The position numbers and the translations under genes were made by a program. From Sodiomyces alkalinus F11 (taxonomy: Eukaryota; Ascomycota; Sordariomycetes; Glomerellales; Plectosphaerellaceae): DNA of 64,000 nt. Location: NCBI RefSeq assembly GCF_003711515.1, contig NW_021167081.1, positions 3,838,483 to 3,902,482 on the forward strand, in the 5' to 3' direction. Below, piece after piece: positions 11,996 through 22,490 of this stretch. The notes beneath the pieces were generated by a model, which ran no database searches, was not told the origin of the DNA, and was given only the letters and a program-made list of their open reading frames with translations. Within the stretch, counting starts at the first letter, position 1; the number at the start of each line of letters is the position of its first letter.

Positions 11996-12480
11996 TTTCT
12001 AACTAACTAGGACTATAGGGAAACAAACTATCGAAACCGACTATAATAATCGATTAAATAAGGAGTAATTAAACGATTAAGAGGTTAAGCGAGTTAAGCA
12101 GTCTAGATAAGGGAATAACGGTTAAAATAAAGTAGGCGGACGTAGCTAATAATACTAAACTATCTATTATAGACTTAAGGCTATTTTGACTGCCTTAAAG
12201 CTGCAGGATCTATCGGAATAGCTTCGTTTATTAGAACGCCGGGCTTATAACTATTAGTATATAAATAAGGTACGTAAAATATATATGTGTATATTAAAGA
12301 CGAGTAAAAGATACTCTGCGGAAATGTCTAACTATACGGTAAAAGGAGGGGAAATCGATATAGATATATCGGTCGGAAGTACCCTATCCGTAGATAGATA
12401 TAGCGTAAGTCACACCGCGATAAGGTGGCTATAGGCATTTAAGAAGAGTAGTAAGGAGTAAAGAGGAAGGGGCTTTAGCG
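11996..12480. other. Unresolved stretch between Copia-4 gag and LINE-2
   Basis: This should hold the Copia-4 leader and 5' LTR, but I could not pair it with another LTR in the window. From about 12120 the plus strand has a weak, interrupted coding-like reading (TLSVDRYSVSHTAI) that I do not recognise. Composition is RIP-like. Confidence 0.3.
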
Positions 12481-12699
12481 TAATAACGCTTTAATACCGC
12501 TAGGGTCCTGGTTTATAGGGCCTTTATTTAATACTAAACCAGACTATCATAGTATATTTTCCCCGTTATAGTGTCGCTACGTTCTTATAGGCTTCTATAA
12601 CTTTAAGGGCGAGGCGGAAATCGCTAAGCCTTTACCGTTATAGAAACTACTTAGCTATCACCCCGTCTTCTATATTATAGTCTAGTATATTATATAGAT

Positions 12700-12900
12700 C
12701 CCCTCTAGTTATAGGTGGTCTCCCTATAGCACCGTAAAGCTTCTTATACTTATCCTCGGTTATATCCTAGTATTAGAGTACTATATACTCCGTTATATCT
12801 GCCCCTTTATTGCCGTAAGGGCACCGTGTTAGTAGGAATCCCGGCACCCTTATTTTAGCTAGGAAAGCTCGTAGACCTAGTTATTCTAATCTAATATAGG
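12700..12900 (-). pseudogene. LINE-2 ORF2 C-terminal cysteine region
   Basis: Minus-strand reading gives IRVPGFLLTRCPYGNKGADI followed by ITEYIVLQY. This resembles the CxCG...HxxxxC segment after RT/RNase H in fungal LINE ORF2 proteins, with Cys and His changed to Tyr. It marks the 3' end of ORF2. Confidence 0.6.
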
Positions 12901-13399
12901 TAAGTATACAGCTTTATAGCTTAACGAGTCCTCTATATATCCGGAGGGAGCGTTATATCGGGGGGCGGCTTAGCGCTATTATAGTATAGGTGTAGAGTCG
13001 CTATGCTTCCGCACAGGCTTAACCCTATTCCCTTATAAGGGCTTTCCTTAGGGGTAAGGTTCTAGCCTAGGTTATTAGGGCGGTAAGCTAGGCTATCTAC
13101 ACGAGGGTAGCGTAAGTCCTACAATATTAATTCGGTATTACTAAGGCTCTCGCCGCGGTATATACTCCGGCGAATATCTTATCTTCGGTCCCCTTTTCTC
13201 ATATCCAAAGAATCTTCCGGGCACTTAGGCTTAAGAGGTATAAGTTAAATGGGGTGATAAAGGTCTTTTCTTTAAGGGCCCTAACCGGTATAGCCCTATA
13301 GGCTCTGGCTACTAGTTAAAGGTACCGGTTCTATACTGCTATAAGTGCCGTTATAAGGCTATACCGGGGGCTAGCCCCTATCTTATAAACGGTTAAAGT

Positions 13400-14700
13400 G
13401 TAATAGATAATTACTAGTCTTATTACTATAAGGTATAGTCTCCTTATATCTACGAAGTTATACCCCTACGCTACCGTGCTAAGCCTTTAGAGGGCGTATA
13501 TATAGGTGGCTAATCGGCTTTTTACTTTTTTAGTATATTATCGGAAGTTAAGTTTCCTATTTAGCTAGACGCCTAGGACCCTTATTGCCTCGGTTACCGG
13601 TGCCGAAATAACGCTAAGGGGGAGTAAGATAGGGGAGGGTTAGCGTCATTTCGACAAGGAGATATAGATATACTTAGCTAGTTTAAACTATAATCCGCTC
13701 GCTATCTCTTAGTTTAGGTATATTCGCTACGCGGTAGTAAGGCGGTATCGCGTCTATACCTTTATCTTACCGAAAGCGATAATATGCGTATTATTGGTAA
13801 AACCTACTATTATCGTTTTAGGGACCCTTTTTAGCTTCTTATAAAGGGTAGAGATATAAAGGATAAAAAGAATAAAGGAGATCGGGGAGTCTTATAGTAT
13901 ACCTCCGCGGAGATACCGCGGGGGGGGGCCGTTTTACTATTAAGTAGTAGCTAGGCTATAAGGTCCTAGAGGAAGCTACTAATTAGGGTAGTAAGCTATT
14001 AGGGGAAGTCTTTCCTTTTAAGTACCTTAAGGAAATATGAGTAAGAGATAGTATTAAAGAGGCCTTTAATATCTAGTTAAAGTATCGAAGCGGTACTGTT
14101 ATAAGCCTAGCTCGCTTTTACGGCCTCTATAACTCTTTATACTATTATCTTTATATTTTACCCCGTTCCGTTACCTAGCTATCCCTTTAGGAGGAGCCGA
14201 TACTCCTCCGCTATAGCGGCGTTACGGTTAGCTAGTATCCCTTCAAGGACCTTACTTATTATACTAAGGAGTAATATCGGTTATTAGCCCTTTACTATCT
14301 TATAGTCGGCCAGCCGCCGGCCTTCCTTCTTAAGGATTATTATAGTAGCGTAGCGGTACCTTTTCGGGTAATAGCCTATTTCGAGGCACGCTATAAAGAT
14401 AGCACTTAGTCTTTAGTATAAGGGGGGTCCGTATACTTTTAGGAGCCCTACTAAGAGCCTATTAGGCCTTAGTGCCGCCTAGGGTTTAGTCTTCTTAAGG
14501 CGCCTCTATATATTCGCTACGGTAATATCGTAGCGGATATCCTATTTAGGAGGCAATTCCGCGCTTAGGGACCTAAGGGTAGTAGGGTAAGGGGGGGGAA
14601 GAACTTCCGGTTAAGGATTTCGGCTTTCTCTACGTAGATAGTAGCTAGGTTATCGCTAATATCTTAGCGTAGTAGCGGTACTAAAGAGGGGTTTAGGGGT
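13400..14700 (-). pseudogene. LINE-2 reverse transcriptase
   Basis: The active-site box reads IIVGFTNNTHIIAFG at about 13812-13768 on the minus strand, a RIP form of the fungal LINE GFxDDTNxLAFG box; both catalytic Asp codons have become Asn. Upstream sequence is coding-like with scattered stops. RT copies the element RNA at a nicked target site. No activity is possible with these changes. Confidence 0.7.
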
Positions 14701-15379
14701 ACTCCCCTTTTAGTCCGCGCCTATTTCTATAATCGCTAAAGGAGGTTATTATTCTTCCCGGTTAAGTAGAGTAGGTGCCGCCAGTATAGCCGTTTCGCTA
14801 CCGCCACGGCCTTATCTTAGCGCCTCTACGCTTCCTAGAACTTATCCTATTGGTTTTAGGACTTCCTAGATATATACTTATAGTAAAAGCACCTCGCTTC
14901 CTAGGTAAGAGCGGTTAGCTCCGTGTTCTATTAAGGGGTAGGTAGGAATCGGGGGGTGCCCCCGTAGTAACACGGTATAGCCTTATCGGCTACAATTATA
15001 AGGTCCTTAATTAGGTTATCTAATACTAAGTCGCTATCTCCTAGTATTTTAAAGGGGCTAGTCGGCTATAGTTATATAGCGGCGAGCTAGGAGACTTATA
15101 AGAGTTTAAAGTCCTTCTAGACCTAATAAGGCCTAAGGTCCCGTGGTGGTATTATCGCGGTGCTTACTACGATACCTATTTCTATATAGATTCAGGCTAT
15201 CTATAAGTAGTAATCCGACCCAATAATAGTCTTATCTGGGCTGCTAAAGTCGTAGCGGAGAGTTTATATTGCCTATATAAGGTTAATAGTGCTAGTATAT
15301 AGGCCTATACGGTGCTATATAGTGGTTCCGGGGTGGGTTACTAGGTCTAGATTCTACCGGGTCGTAAGGGTAAATAGGG

Positions 15380-16000
15380 TATTAGCCCGGGGGTAGTATT
15401 ATAGTGGCTATATCTATAAAGGGTAATGTAAGTTAAAGTCTCCTATAAGGTTATAGCGGCCCTATAACGGTGCTATATCGAAAATATTTTATAGGGGTGT
15501 ATTTTAGGGGATCCTGGCTAACTAGTAGTTCTTTAAGTAGATTAATTAGATTATAAGGGTATTATCTCCGGCCCCGTATATAACCGTGTAGGTCTTATAG
15601 TAGGCCCGCTATGTTTATATATATAGCGGGTGTCTTTTATAGATATATACGAGGGCGTGGCCCCCTCGTTAGATTAGCCGGTATACCCCTTAGGAGGGGT
15701 AGGCAGGGCTTTTGGTGAAGGGGTTAAGGCCGGGTTCCTGAATTACTATTATATTATACTTAGCGCGGTACCGAAGCGGGAGTTCCCGCCACGCCTAACT
15801 TCTCCCTATATTCTATAAAAGAATATAGATTCTTATTAATTAAAAGGGGGGGGGGGGTTTAACATAATATACCCGGTATAACCGGGGTCTAGCTCTCGTT
15901 CTAGGGCTCCTACTATAATACCTTACTAGCCCCACGGGGGACTATATAGGCGTTTATTAGGCCCGGTATCGGGGAGACTTTTTATCCTTTAGTCCTTTTC
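15380..16000 (-). pseudogene. LINE-2 endonuclease domain
   Basis: The minus strand at 15443-15421 reads GDFNLHYP, the conserved GDFNxHHP box of the AP-like endonuclease that nicks the target DNA. The final His is Tyr here. The box lies about 1.6 kb upstream (in coding sense) of the RT box, as expected for a LINE ORF2. Confidence 0.75.
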
Positions 16001-16149
16001 GGGGGCTGTCCTTTACCCTTATAAAGGGGTTAGTCCTAGTCCTAGGCGATAATAATCGGGGGGAAGATCTACGGCTACTATAGGTACACCGCGTCGGTCT
16101 AGCAGGTAATATCAAAGTCCCTGGCTTATTACTTATACGCTTCGTGGGT

Positions 16150-17400
16150 CTTCTTAGCTTCTTTTTTTAGTAGTTAGTATAAATTATTAAAGGTATGATA
16201 ATCTCTAGTATAAGCGGTATAGCAGCGGGGGCGCCCGGGCGCTATAGCATTATAATACCCTGGGCCTTATAGGTACGCTAATTCGGGCTTAGCATAGTAG
16301 CGTTATACCATTTTTACTATAGAATAGCCGTTAGCCTTATAACCGAAGTATAGGTATTTATAGTACCTTAAGGGGCTAAGGTTAGGATTATATAGTTTAT
16401 AGCTATCGCTACCCCCTTTAAAGAGGAGGGTATTCCGGATAAGGCTTACTTCCCTTTCTAGTAAAGCCGATTCGATAAAGAGAAACGCTACCCTGCTAGT
16501 ACCGTGTCGGGGTACTTATTATCGTGCATAGAGAATTTTAGCCTCGGGATGTATATCTTATAGGGATACTAATAGGTCTTCTTCGGATAGGGCGCTAAGG
16601 ACCTCTTAAGGGATAGCCTTAGCTATTATAGAATAAGTATATACGGCTAGGGTAGCTCCTTTATTAAAGGCCTTCTTAACATATTACTCCGTATAGGTAA
16701 TCTATTACTATACCCTTTTAGTAAAGGTATGGTAGATATCCCCGTTAGGTAGTTTTTATACCATTACGGTATCGTGTCGGGTGGTTATAGCGTTTATAGC
16801 TTATGAAATTTTCTTTAGGGTCCTAGCTCTAAGGGGCTAGTCTTCGGGGAGGGCTCCTTAGCAGGGATTATTTTAGGGGGGGCGGGGTCCTATAGCGGTA
16901 CCGCTATAGGAGCCCGGGCTATAATACTAGCCTAGGTTTTCTTATACCGCTTATTTCCTTTCGGAGTTCCTCTCGGATAACGTAGCGGACGGAAACGTAT
17001 AGGTATACTAGCGGTAGTATACTGGCGTTATTACGGGTACTATATATTATACTTAGTTTCTTTATTAGCTCTATAACCTACTTAATCGTGTTCCTAATAG
17101 CTAATAGGGCCTAAATTTCTGCCTTAATCTTAGCTACTCTTAGTTCCGAGGGGCGTAGTAATCCCCTTTTAGTCTTATATCGGTTCCGTGCTATATCCTA
17201 CCTCCGAGGGGGGGGGGGTACTTATATTACAAAAAGTGGGTCCGGTACGAATTCAATATAGTCGAGGTTAGGACGATACTATCTTATAATTCTTCCGGCT
17301 ACACCGTAGCGCCGGTATTACGGTGCCGCTACGATAGTATCCTAGGAGAGAGGCGGTAGTTATAATCTTTATCTTAGTGGTTTTATCGATTTTACTCCTA
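16150..17400 (-). pseudogene. LINE-2 ORF1 with zinc knuckles
   Basis: Around 16275-16195 the minus strand reads YYNAIAPGRPRCYTAYTRDY, a knuckle array in which several C and H are Tyr. It precedes the endonuclease region, as ORF1 does in Tad-type LINEs. The 5' end of the element is placed at about 17430, where RIP-like GC-moderate sequence changes to very AT-rich sequence. Confidence 0.6.
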
Positions 17401-17430
17401 TTACGCGCCTATAGTTAATAGGCGTGTCTA

Positions 17431-18344
17431 AATCTGTTAGGTTTTGACTATATAATATATGGTACTAAATAGAAGATAGAAGATAAATTAAAAAGAATGA
17501 AAATGTTTGTAATAAGAGATATAAAATGGAATAGTAAATAAAGTAATATATAAAAGCTTTATATATAATAATCTAATATAGCATTTCTTTAACTAATACA
17601 TGGAGTATATGTCCCTTATATATAAAATAGGTATATCTATCTTTATAAGTCTTTTTTAATATTAGGAATATTTAGTTTTAATTAATATATTAAAAGTATT
17701 GAATATTATCATAGAGTAGCTATTATAGCTTATCTATACCCTTTAGTAATTACTTCTCTATATATATTAGTATAAGTAGAATGAACTATATATATAGCCT
17801 TTTTGTAAGGACGGCTTTATAAGGGCACTCTAACTATAATATAAATTTATAATAAAGGCCGGATCAAACTAGAATATCTAATATAAAGATAAAGGAGATT
17901 ATAAAGAATAAGATAAAGGAGATAATAGTATATAAAATATAAAATAACATATAAAATAAGATATAAAATAAAATACAAACAAAGATAATACATATACTTA
18001 GGGATACGATTAAAGATAAAATAGGAGCTATAATATATTAGAAGATATAAAATATATTATTATAAAAGAAAGGATATAAAGAGATATATATTTTATAAGC
18101 GTACTGTAATTGTATACTCTTATATTAGCTTACTATTTATAACTACTTTCTATATTATACTAATATTATATTTATATCTAACCTTCTCGTAACACGTATA
18201 AAAGAACTAGAAGATAATAGAATAGAGTATAATAATATAATACTATATATTATAAATAAAACTATCTTTAATAAAAAGTACAGAAATAATACAATACGCT
18301 TTTAAGCAAGATATTAAAGGCTTACCCGTATTATCCAGCAGCTA
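17431..18344. other. AT-rich spacer, no gene seen
   Basis: Composition changes sharply here: long A/T runs, few CpG, and frequent agataaa/ataaaat words. I see no coding reading on either strand and no pairing with other window repeats. Unlike the surrounding RIP-mutated sequence, it is poor in CpG as well as in CpA. Confidence 0.6.
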
Positions 18345-18988
18345 CAGTGGGTCGGCAAAAGTTTCGGTATAAACCCCATAACAGCCTTACTTCACTATAT
18401 TAACTCTCCATTTTTAAATAGCTATAACTAAAGGAGACTAATAGCTATAGACTTTTATATAGTCTTATTAGTCTTATAAAAGGATAAAGAATAAAATAAT
18501 ATACATAATATATATAGTCTACTTATATATTCTATAGTATTAAGGCATTTCTTCTTAGTATTATCTACGAGATAATAGAATCATACTTTTAGACATACTA
18601 ATATATTCGCGGAATATAAACTCTATAACAATGGTTATAAGAACTAAGTAAGTATATCTATGATAGGTAGAGGCTCTATTGGAGCTAACAACATTTTTAG
18701 CTCATTTACTTAGAACCGCAACTATAGTATTAGAAGAGCTTTAATATATACCCTATATATACTAGTAAATTAAATACTCTGTAGTATTTCTACTATTATA
18801 TAAGTAAACGAGTTATATCTAAGATAATATATATATTATTCTATGGCCCTGTTTCTATAGTATCTATAATATATAGCTACCACTTTTCTAAGCTGTAATT
18901 AATATCTTTAGAGGCCTTAGAAGATGATAGTAGAAGTAGTGGTAGCGGGGTATTTTTAGCTTATACCGAAACTTTTGCTTACTCACTC
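18345..18988. mobile_element. MITE-like element with 28-bp terminal inverted repeats (Tc1/mariner-impala style)
   Basis: The left end (18345-18372) starts cagtgggtcggcaaaagttt. The right end (18961-18988), reverse-complemented, matches it at 24 of 28 positions, including the uninterrupted block gcaaaagtttcggtataa. The interior (about 590 bp) has no recognisable transposase. Left flank is TA, as in Tc1/mariner insertions; the right flank reads CA, so the TA duplication is not clean. The cagtggg start resembles impala/mimp-type ends of fungi. Confidence 0.7.
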
Positions 18989-19690
18989 CAAGCCCCCCCG
19001 GGGCGAGTAGCGGGAATACCCCTTATAGGGGCGAGCGTGGCGGCTTTGCCCGTAAGGCAAGCTACTAAGCTCGTAGCCTTTACGGTATTACGGCTATATC
19101 GATTTAACACTACTCCCGGGAAAATATATCACGATACCGCTAACTATTTAATTCCATACCTATTAGCCACCTAAACCTACGCCCTAGAACTAAGGGGTGG
19201 AGATATAATTAAGATCTACACCGACGCCTTATTTACCGATAATACGGTAGATCGGAAGAGTAGTCGAGGATTTGTGATACGCCTCTTTAAAGGCATAATC
19301 GCGTAGCGTGCTAATAAGAAAGTAACGGTTATAACGTTAAGAATAGAGGCAGAGCTATTATCTTTAGTATAAGGTGCTAAGGAGGGCATCTTTATATAAC
19401 GACTATTAATATAGACAGGGGTAGAATTTAATAAACTATAACTACGGACCCCATATAATAATAATTAGACTATCCGGCTAGTTAACATTAAGATCGCCAA
19501 GTTAAGTACGCGTTTACGGCACGTAGTTATCTATAACTATTAGTTACGGGAAGCCCGGGAATAAGGGAGGATTAAGGGTAGCTATATTATAAATGCCGAA
19601 ATAGTGGCGGACGGATTAACGAAAGCGTTAGCGGGCGAAAATTTGAAGTATTTAGAGCCTAGGTAGGCGTGGTGGATATACAGGACCGTC
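18989..19690 (+). pseudogene. Copia-5: 3' end of pol (RNase H), truncated
   Basis: From about 19100 the plus strand reads the end of a Copia pol. It includes IKIYTDALFTDNTVDRKSS (RNase H start, D of TDA), RANKKVTVITLRIEAELLSL (pattern KQxTVxxSxxEAEL) and IVADGLTKAL near the C-terminus. RT and everything upstream are missing. The left edge lies near the MITE. Bases 18989-19090 are GC-rich with small inverted repeats and no identified origin. Confidence 0.75.
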
Positions 19691-20089
19691 TCTAGTAAAG
19701 GAAGGTAGAGGAGGTCTTAACGGAATATTTAGAACGGTTAGAGAATGAATCTAACGGAGGCTACATAATAATTAAACTACCGGAATTATCGGTCGGCTAT
19801 AAATAGCTTTGACTACCTACCCGTTTAGTATAGTTAGGCAGTTAAGGGGTTGTGTTGTCTAAAACTTCCTCGGGGTGGAATAACCTAACGGCCGAATAAG
19901 CGGTTAGGCATAGATAGTAGATATCCGTAGGATTTTGGGCATTGATTTAGCCTCCTAGAACGATACGTTAAGTGACACGTTTTTACAACGGTTTTACAGC
20001 TTTAATACAATCAATGTAGAACCTCTCAATCTAACCGTTCTTATTATATTTACTCTATTACGCTTACGCTATATTTAATAGAAGGCGTT
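19691..20089 (+). other. Probable 3' tail and LTR-like sequence of Copia-5
   Basis: A purine-rich ttaagggg at about 19840 is followed by tgttgtctaaaac, a possible LTR start. The stretch 19850-20060 keeps more CpA/TpG than its neighbours. I found no second copy in the window, so the LTR call is tentative. Confidence 0.3.
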
Positions 20090-22011
20090 CTTTAATACTA
20101 GAAGGACTTATAACCCTATATATATAAGGAAGTCAGCTATTAATAACGGCGACGATATTAGCGCCGTAAATCTCTCTTCCTTTAATACCTCCTAGCCATT
20201 ATCGTATTTAACCCGTGATAAGCTCCTACCCCCGCTAAATCACTACTATAATATACGCCTTTACCAGTTATAGAAGCGGTAGTCATAGGCCGATAAGCAG
20301 TACCTTAAGGGGCAGCCATAAATAGTCTACCAGAAGGAGGTAAGTAGTAATTAGGCCAATAAGTAATAAGTCCTCGCCTATAGATAGATATACACCTATA
20401 AGTTTAATCAGGAAAGGACCCTTACTAAGTATAAGGTACGCCTTATAATATAGGTGGATTAATAAAAACGGTTAAAGATTAAAGATAACTACGCTGCTGT
20501 ATTAGGCTCGCGGTCTTTCGGTATATTTATAGCTATCGCCGCCTAATTTAACATAGCAAGAAGGTAGTTCGACGCCGTTAATGTATTCTGTAACACGAGC
20601 CTTAAAGAGGAAGTATTTATAACGATACTATAAGGCTATAAGGTTCTAAGTAAGGTCCTACTATTAGAAAAAGTCTTTTATAGCCTAACGGTACCGCTAT
20701 TACTATAGTAAAATGAATTTAGCGTTATATTATATAATATATAATTCACGATTATCTCCGATAACCCTTATATTATAATCCGTGACGGTTTAATCTTATT
20801 CTTCTACGTTAATGATATAGGATATATCTATTATATACATCGTAAGATTAATGCCGAGAACCTTAAAACTACTCTTAAGCGAAGTTATAAGTTATCTAGC
20901 GAGGATAAGATTTATTAGTTCGTAGAGATTAAGGTCCTAAGAGACTAAGCTACCTATAGGCTATAGTGTTTATAAGTCTCTGACGTAGAGAAGATCGTGG
21001 TTAAATACTATATAGATATCCTTTATTATAAACTACTAAAGATCTTGTTATCGATTATAAAGCTATTAATACTACGCGACGTAGCCCGCACGTTAATTCT
21101 AAAGGTCCGTTAGTATTAGAGTATAATCGGTTTAATCCTATACGCCGCTATCGTGTTCGCCTACTTATAGCTTTCGTAATATAATATTAACCCTTTCTCT
21201 AACCACCTTAAGAGGGCCTAATAAATACGGCTATTCTTATACTATATAAGGGACTACTACCTAGAATTTAGTAGGGATAGACTCTTCTTAATCTCGAGCG
21301 ACACGTCTTTTAAGGATAATCTAGATTATAAGAGTTTATAAGGATATACGATAAAGCCCTTCGGCGGAACCATTACCTAGAAGGCGGGTAAGTAGCTAAC
21401 GGTTACGACGTCGTTACTAGAGTTAGAACTACTTACTTTTATAGACACGGCTAAGGAGACGCTATTTATTAGCCGTATATTAAAAGATTTAAAGCTATAG
21501 TTAGATTAATAATAACTATAGCTATTCTACGATAATTACTAAACTATTAAACTCGTTAATAAGAAAGTATAACCCCTACGAATAAGGCTACGCTATATAG
21601 ATATATATAACTAGTGGGTGCGCTCGTTAGTATAATAAGAACTCTTTAAGGTTATATACGTTAATATACAGAATATAATTGTAGACGGATTAACGAAGGG
21701 GTTACATAAGGCAGGGATTAAATAACTATAATAATAGCTTAATCAAATGTTTTAGAAGAATTATATTAAGTAGTTAAAAGGATGACACGAAGAGATTAAG
21801 CGCGCTAAAGCCACGGCTACGGCGATAATCCTAGCCCCTAAGGGCGTGATAGATTCGATAGACATAGATCCGACGAATCCGATTAGGCTAATTAGAAGCG
21901 AGAAACCAATTAAAATAGAATTAAATTAAACGATTAAAATGGGTGGTTTTAGATTATTTTTATAAGAGTGTTTCTTAACTTTTAAAAGACTATTATTTTG
22001 ACGATAGAAAA
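20090..22011 (+). mobile_element. Copia-6: partial Copia element, RT and RNase H (RIP-decayed)
   Basis: Plus-strand reading gives YTYKFNQERTLTKYKVRL (RT start) near 20395 and then KVLLLEKVFYSLTVPLLL (pattern KALYGLKQAPLLW). The RT active site FFYVNDI lies at about 20799-20819, with the first Asp of YVDD now Asn. RNase H follows, ending in VDGLTKGLHKAGIK near 21680-21720. Gag, protease and integrase are absent, so the element is 5'-truncated. It ends with a probable LTR at 22012-22254, next to the 3' side of the Sec39 gene. Confidence 0.75.
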
Positions 22012-22254
22012 TGTGAACACCGTTTAGTTTAAACTAAAGCCTCTAATTAGTTAGTTTAAGTAGAAGGACCTACCTTAACTAAGGGGGTATCTCGTATAGG
22101 TATAGGACTAAGGGCTTCGGACCTCGGGTATCAGACTATAATAAGAGTTGACATTAGGAAAGACCGGATAGAATCTAAATAATATAATACCTATAATAGA
22201 GTCTTTACCACCTAAAGGAAGGGTATAAGAGACTCACACAGATATAACTTAACA
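22012..22254 (+). repeat. Probable 3' LTR of Copia-6
   Basis: This stretch starts tgtgaacacc and ends acttaaca (TG...CA), directly downstream of Copia-6 pol. About 243 bp. No second copy is in the window to prove the limits. It retains some CpA and TpG, so it is less RIP-mutated than the pol region. Confidence 0.4.
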
Positions 22255-22490
22255 TACTATACATATACGAGATTTCTGCTCTATTAGGATTATTACCATA
22301 ATTGTTATATGAGAATCATTTAATGTGCGATAGTATAGATATATATATATATCAGAACGAAACTACCTATCTACCTATATAGCAGGATAAGCTAGGATAC
22401 GCTGTCCACTCCAGGACAGGTCACGTGACTTGCCCCTTAAGTTCCAGTACTAAATAAGGAACATCATGCTGCGGCTTAAATATTCTCAAA
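22255..22490. other. Gene-proximal 3' flank of the Sec39 gene
   Basis: Composition turns gradually to normal (CpA and TpG present). It contains an (AT)n run near 22340 and the palindrome gtcacgtgac near 22418. This should hold the 3' UTR and polyadenylation site of the minus-strand gene; I see no certain signal. Confidence 0.4.

Larger units (their letters stand above)
12480..17430 (-). mobile_element. LINE-2: Tad-like non-LTR retrotransposon, about 5 kb, RIP-decayed
   Basis: Minus-strand reading from right to left gives an ORF1 with zinc knuckles, an AP-type endonuclease, a reverse transcriptase and a C-terminal cysteine-rich segment: the order of a Tad1/I-type LINE. It is a different family from LINE-1 (no nucleotide similarity that I can see). 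Ends are approximate. I found no clear poly(A) tract or target duplication, so it may be truncated at the 3' end. Confidence 0.75.

Noticed and set aside
18989..19090. GC-rich stretch considered as an rDNA fragment
   Set aside because: Small inverted repeats only; no recognisable rRNA core sequence.
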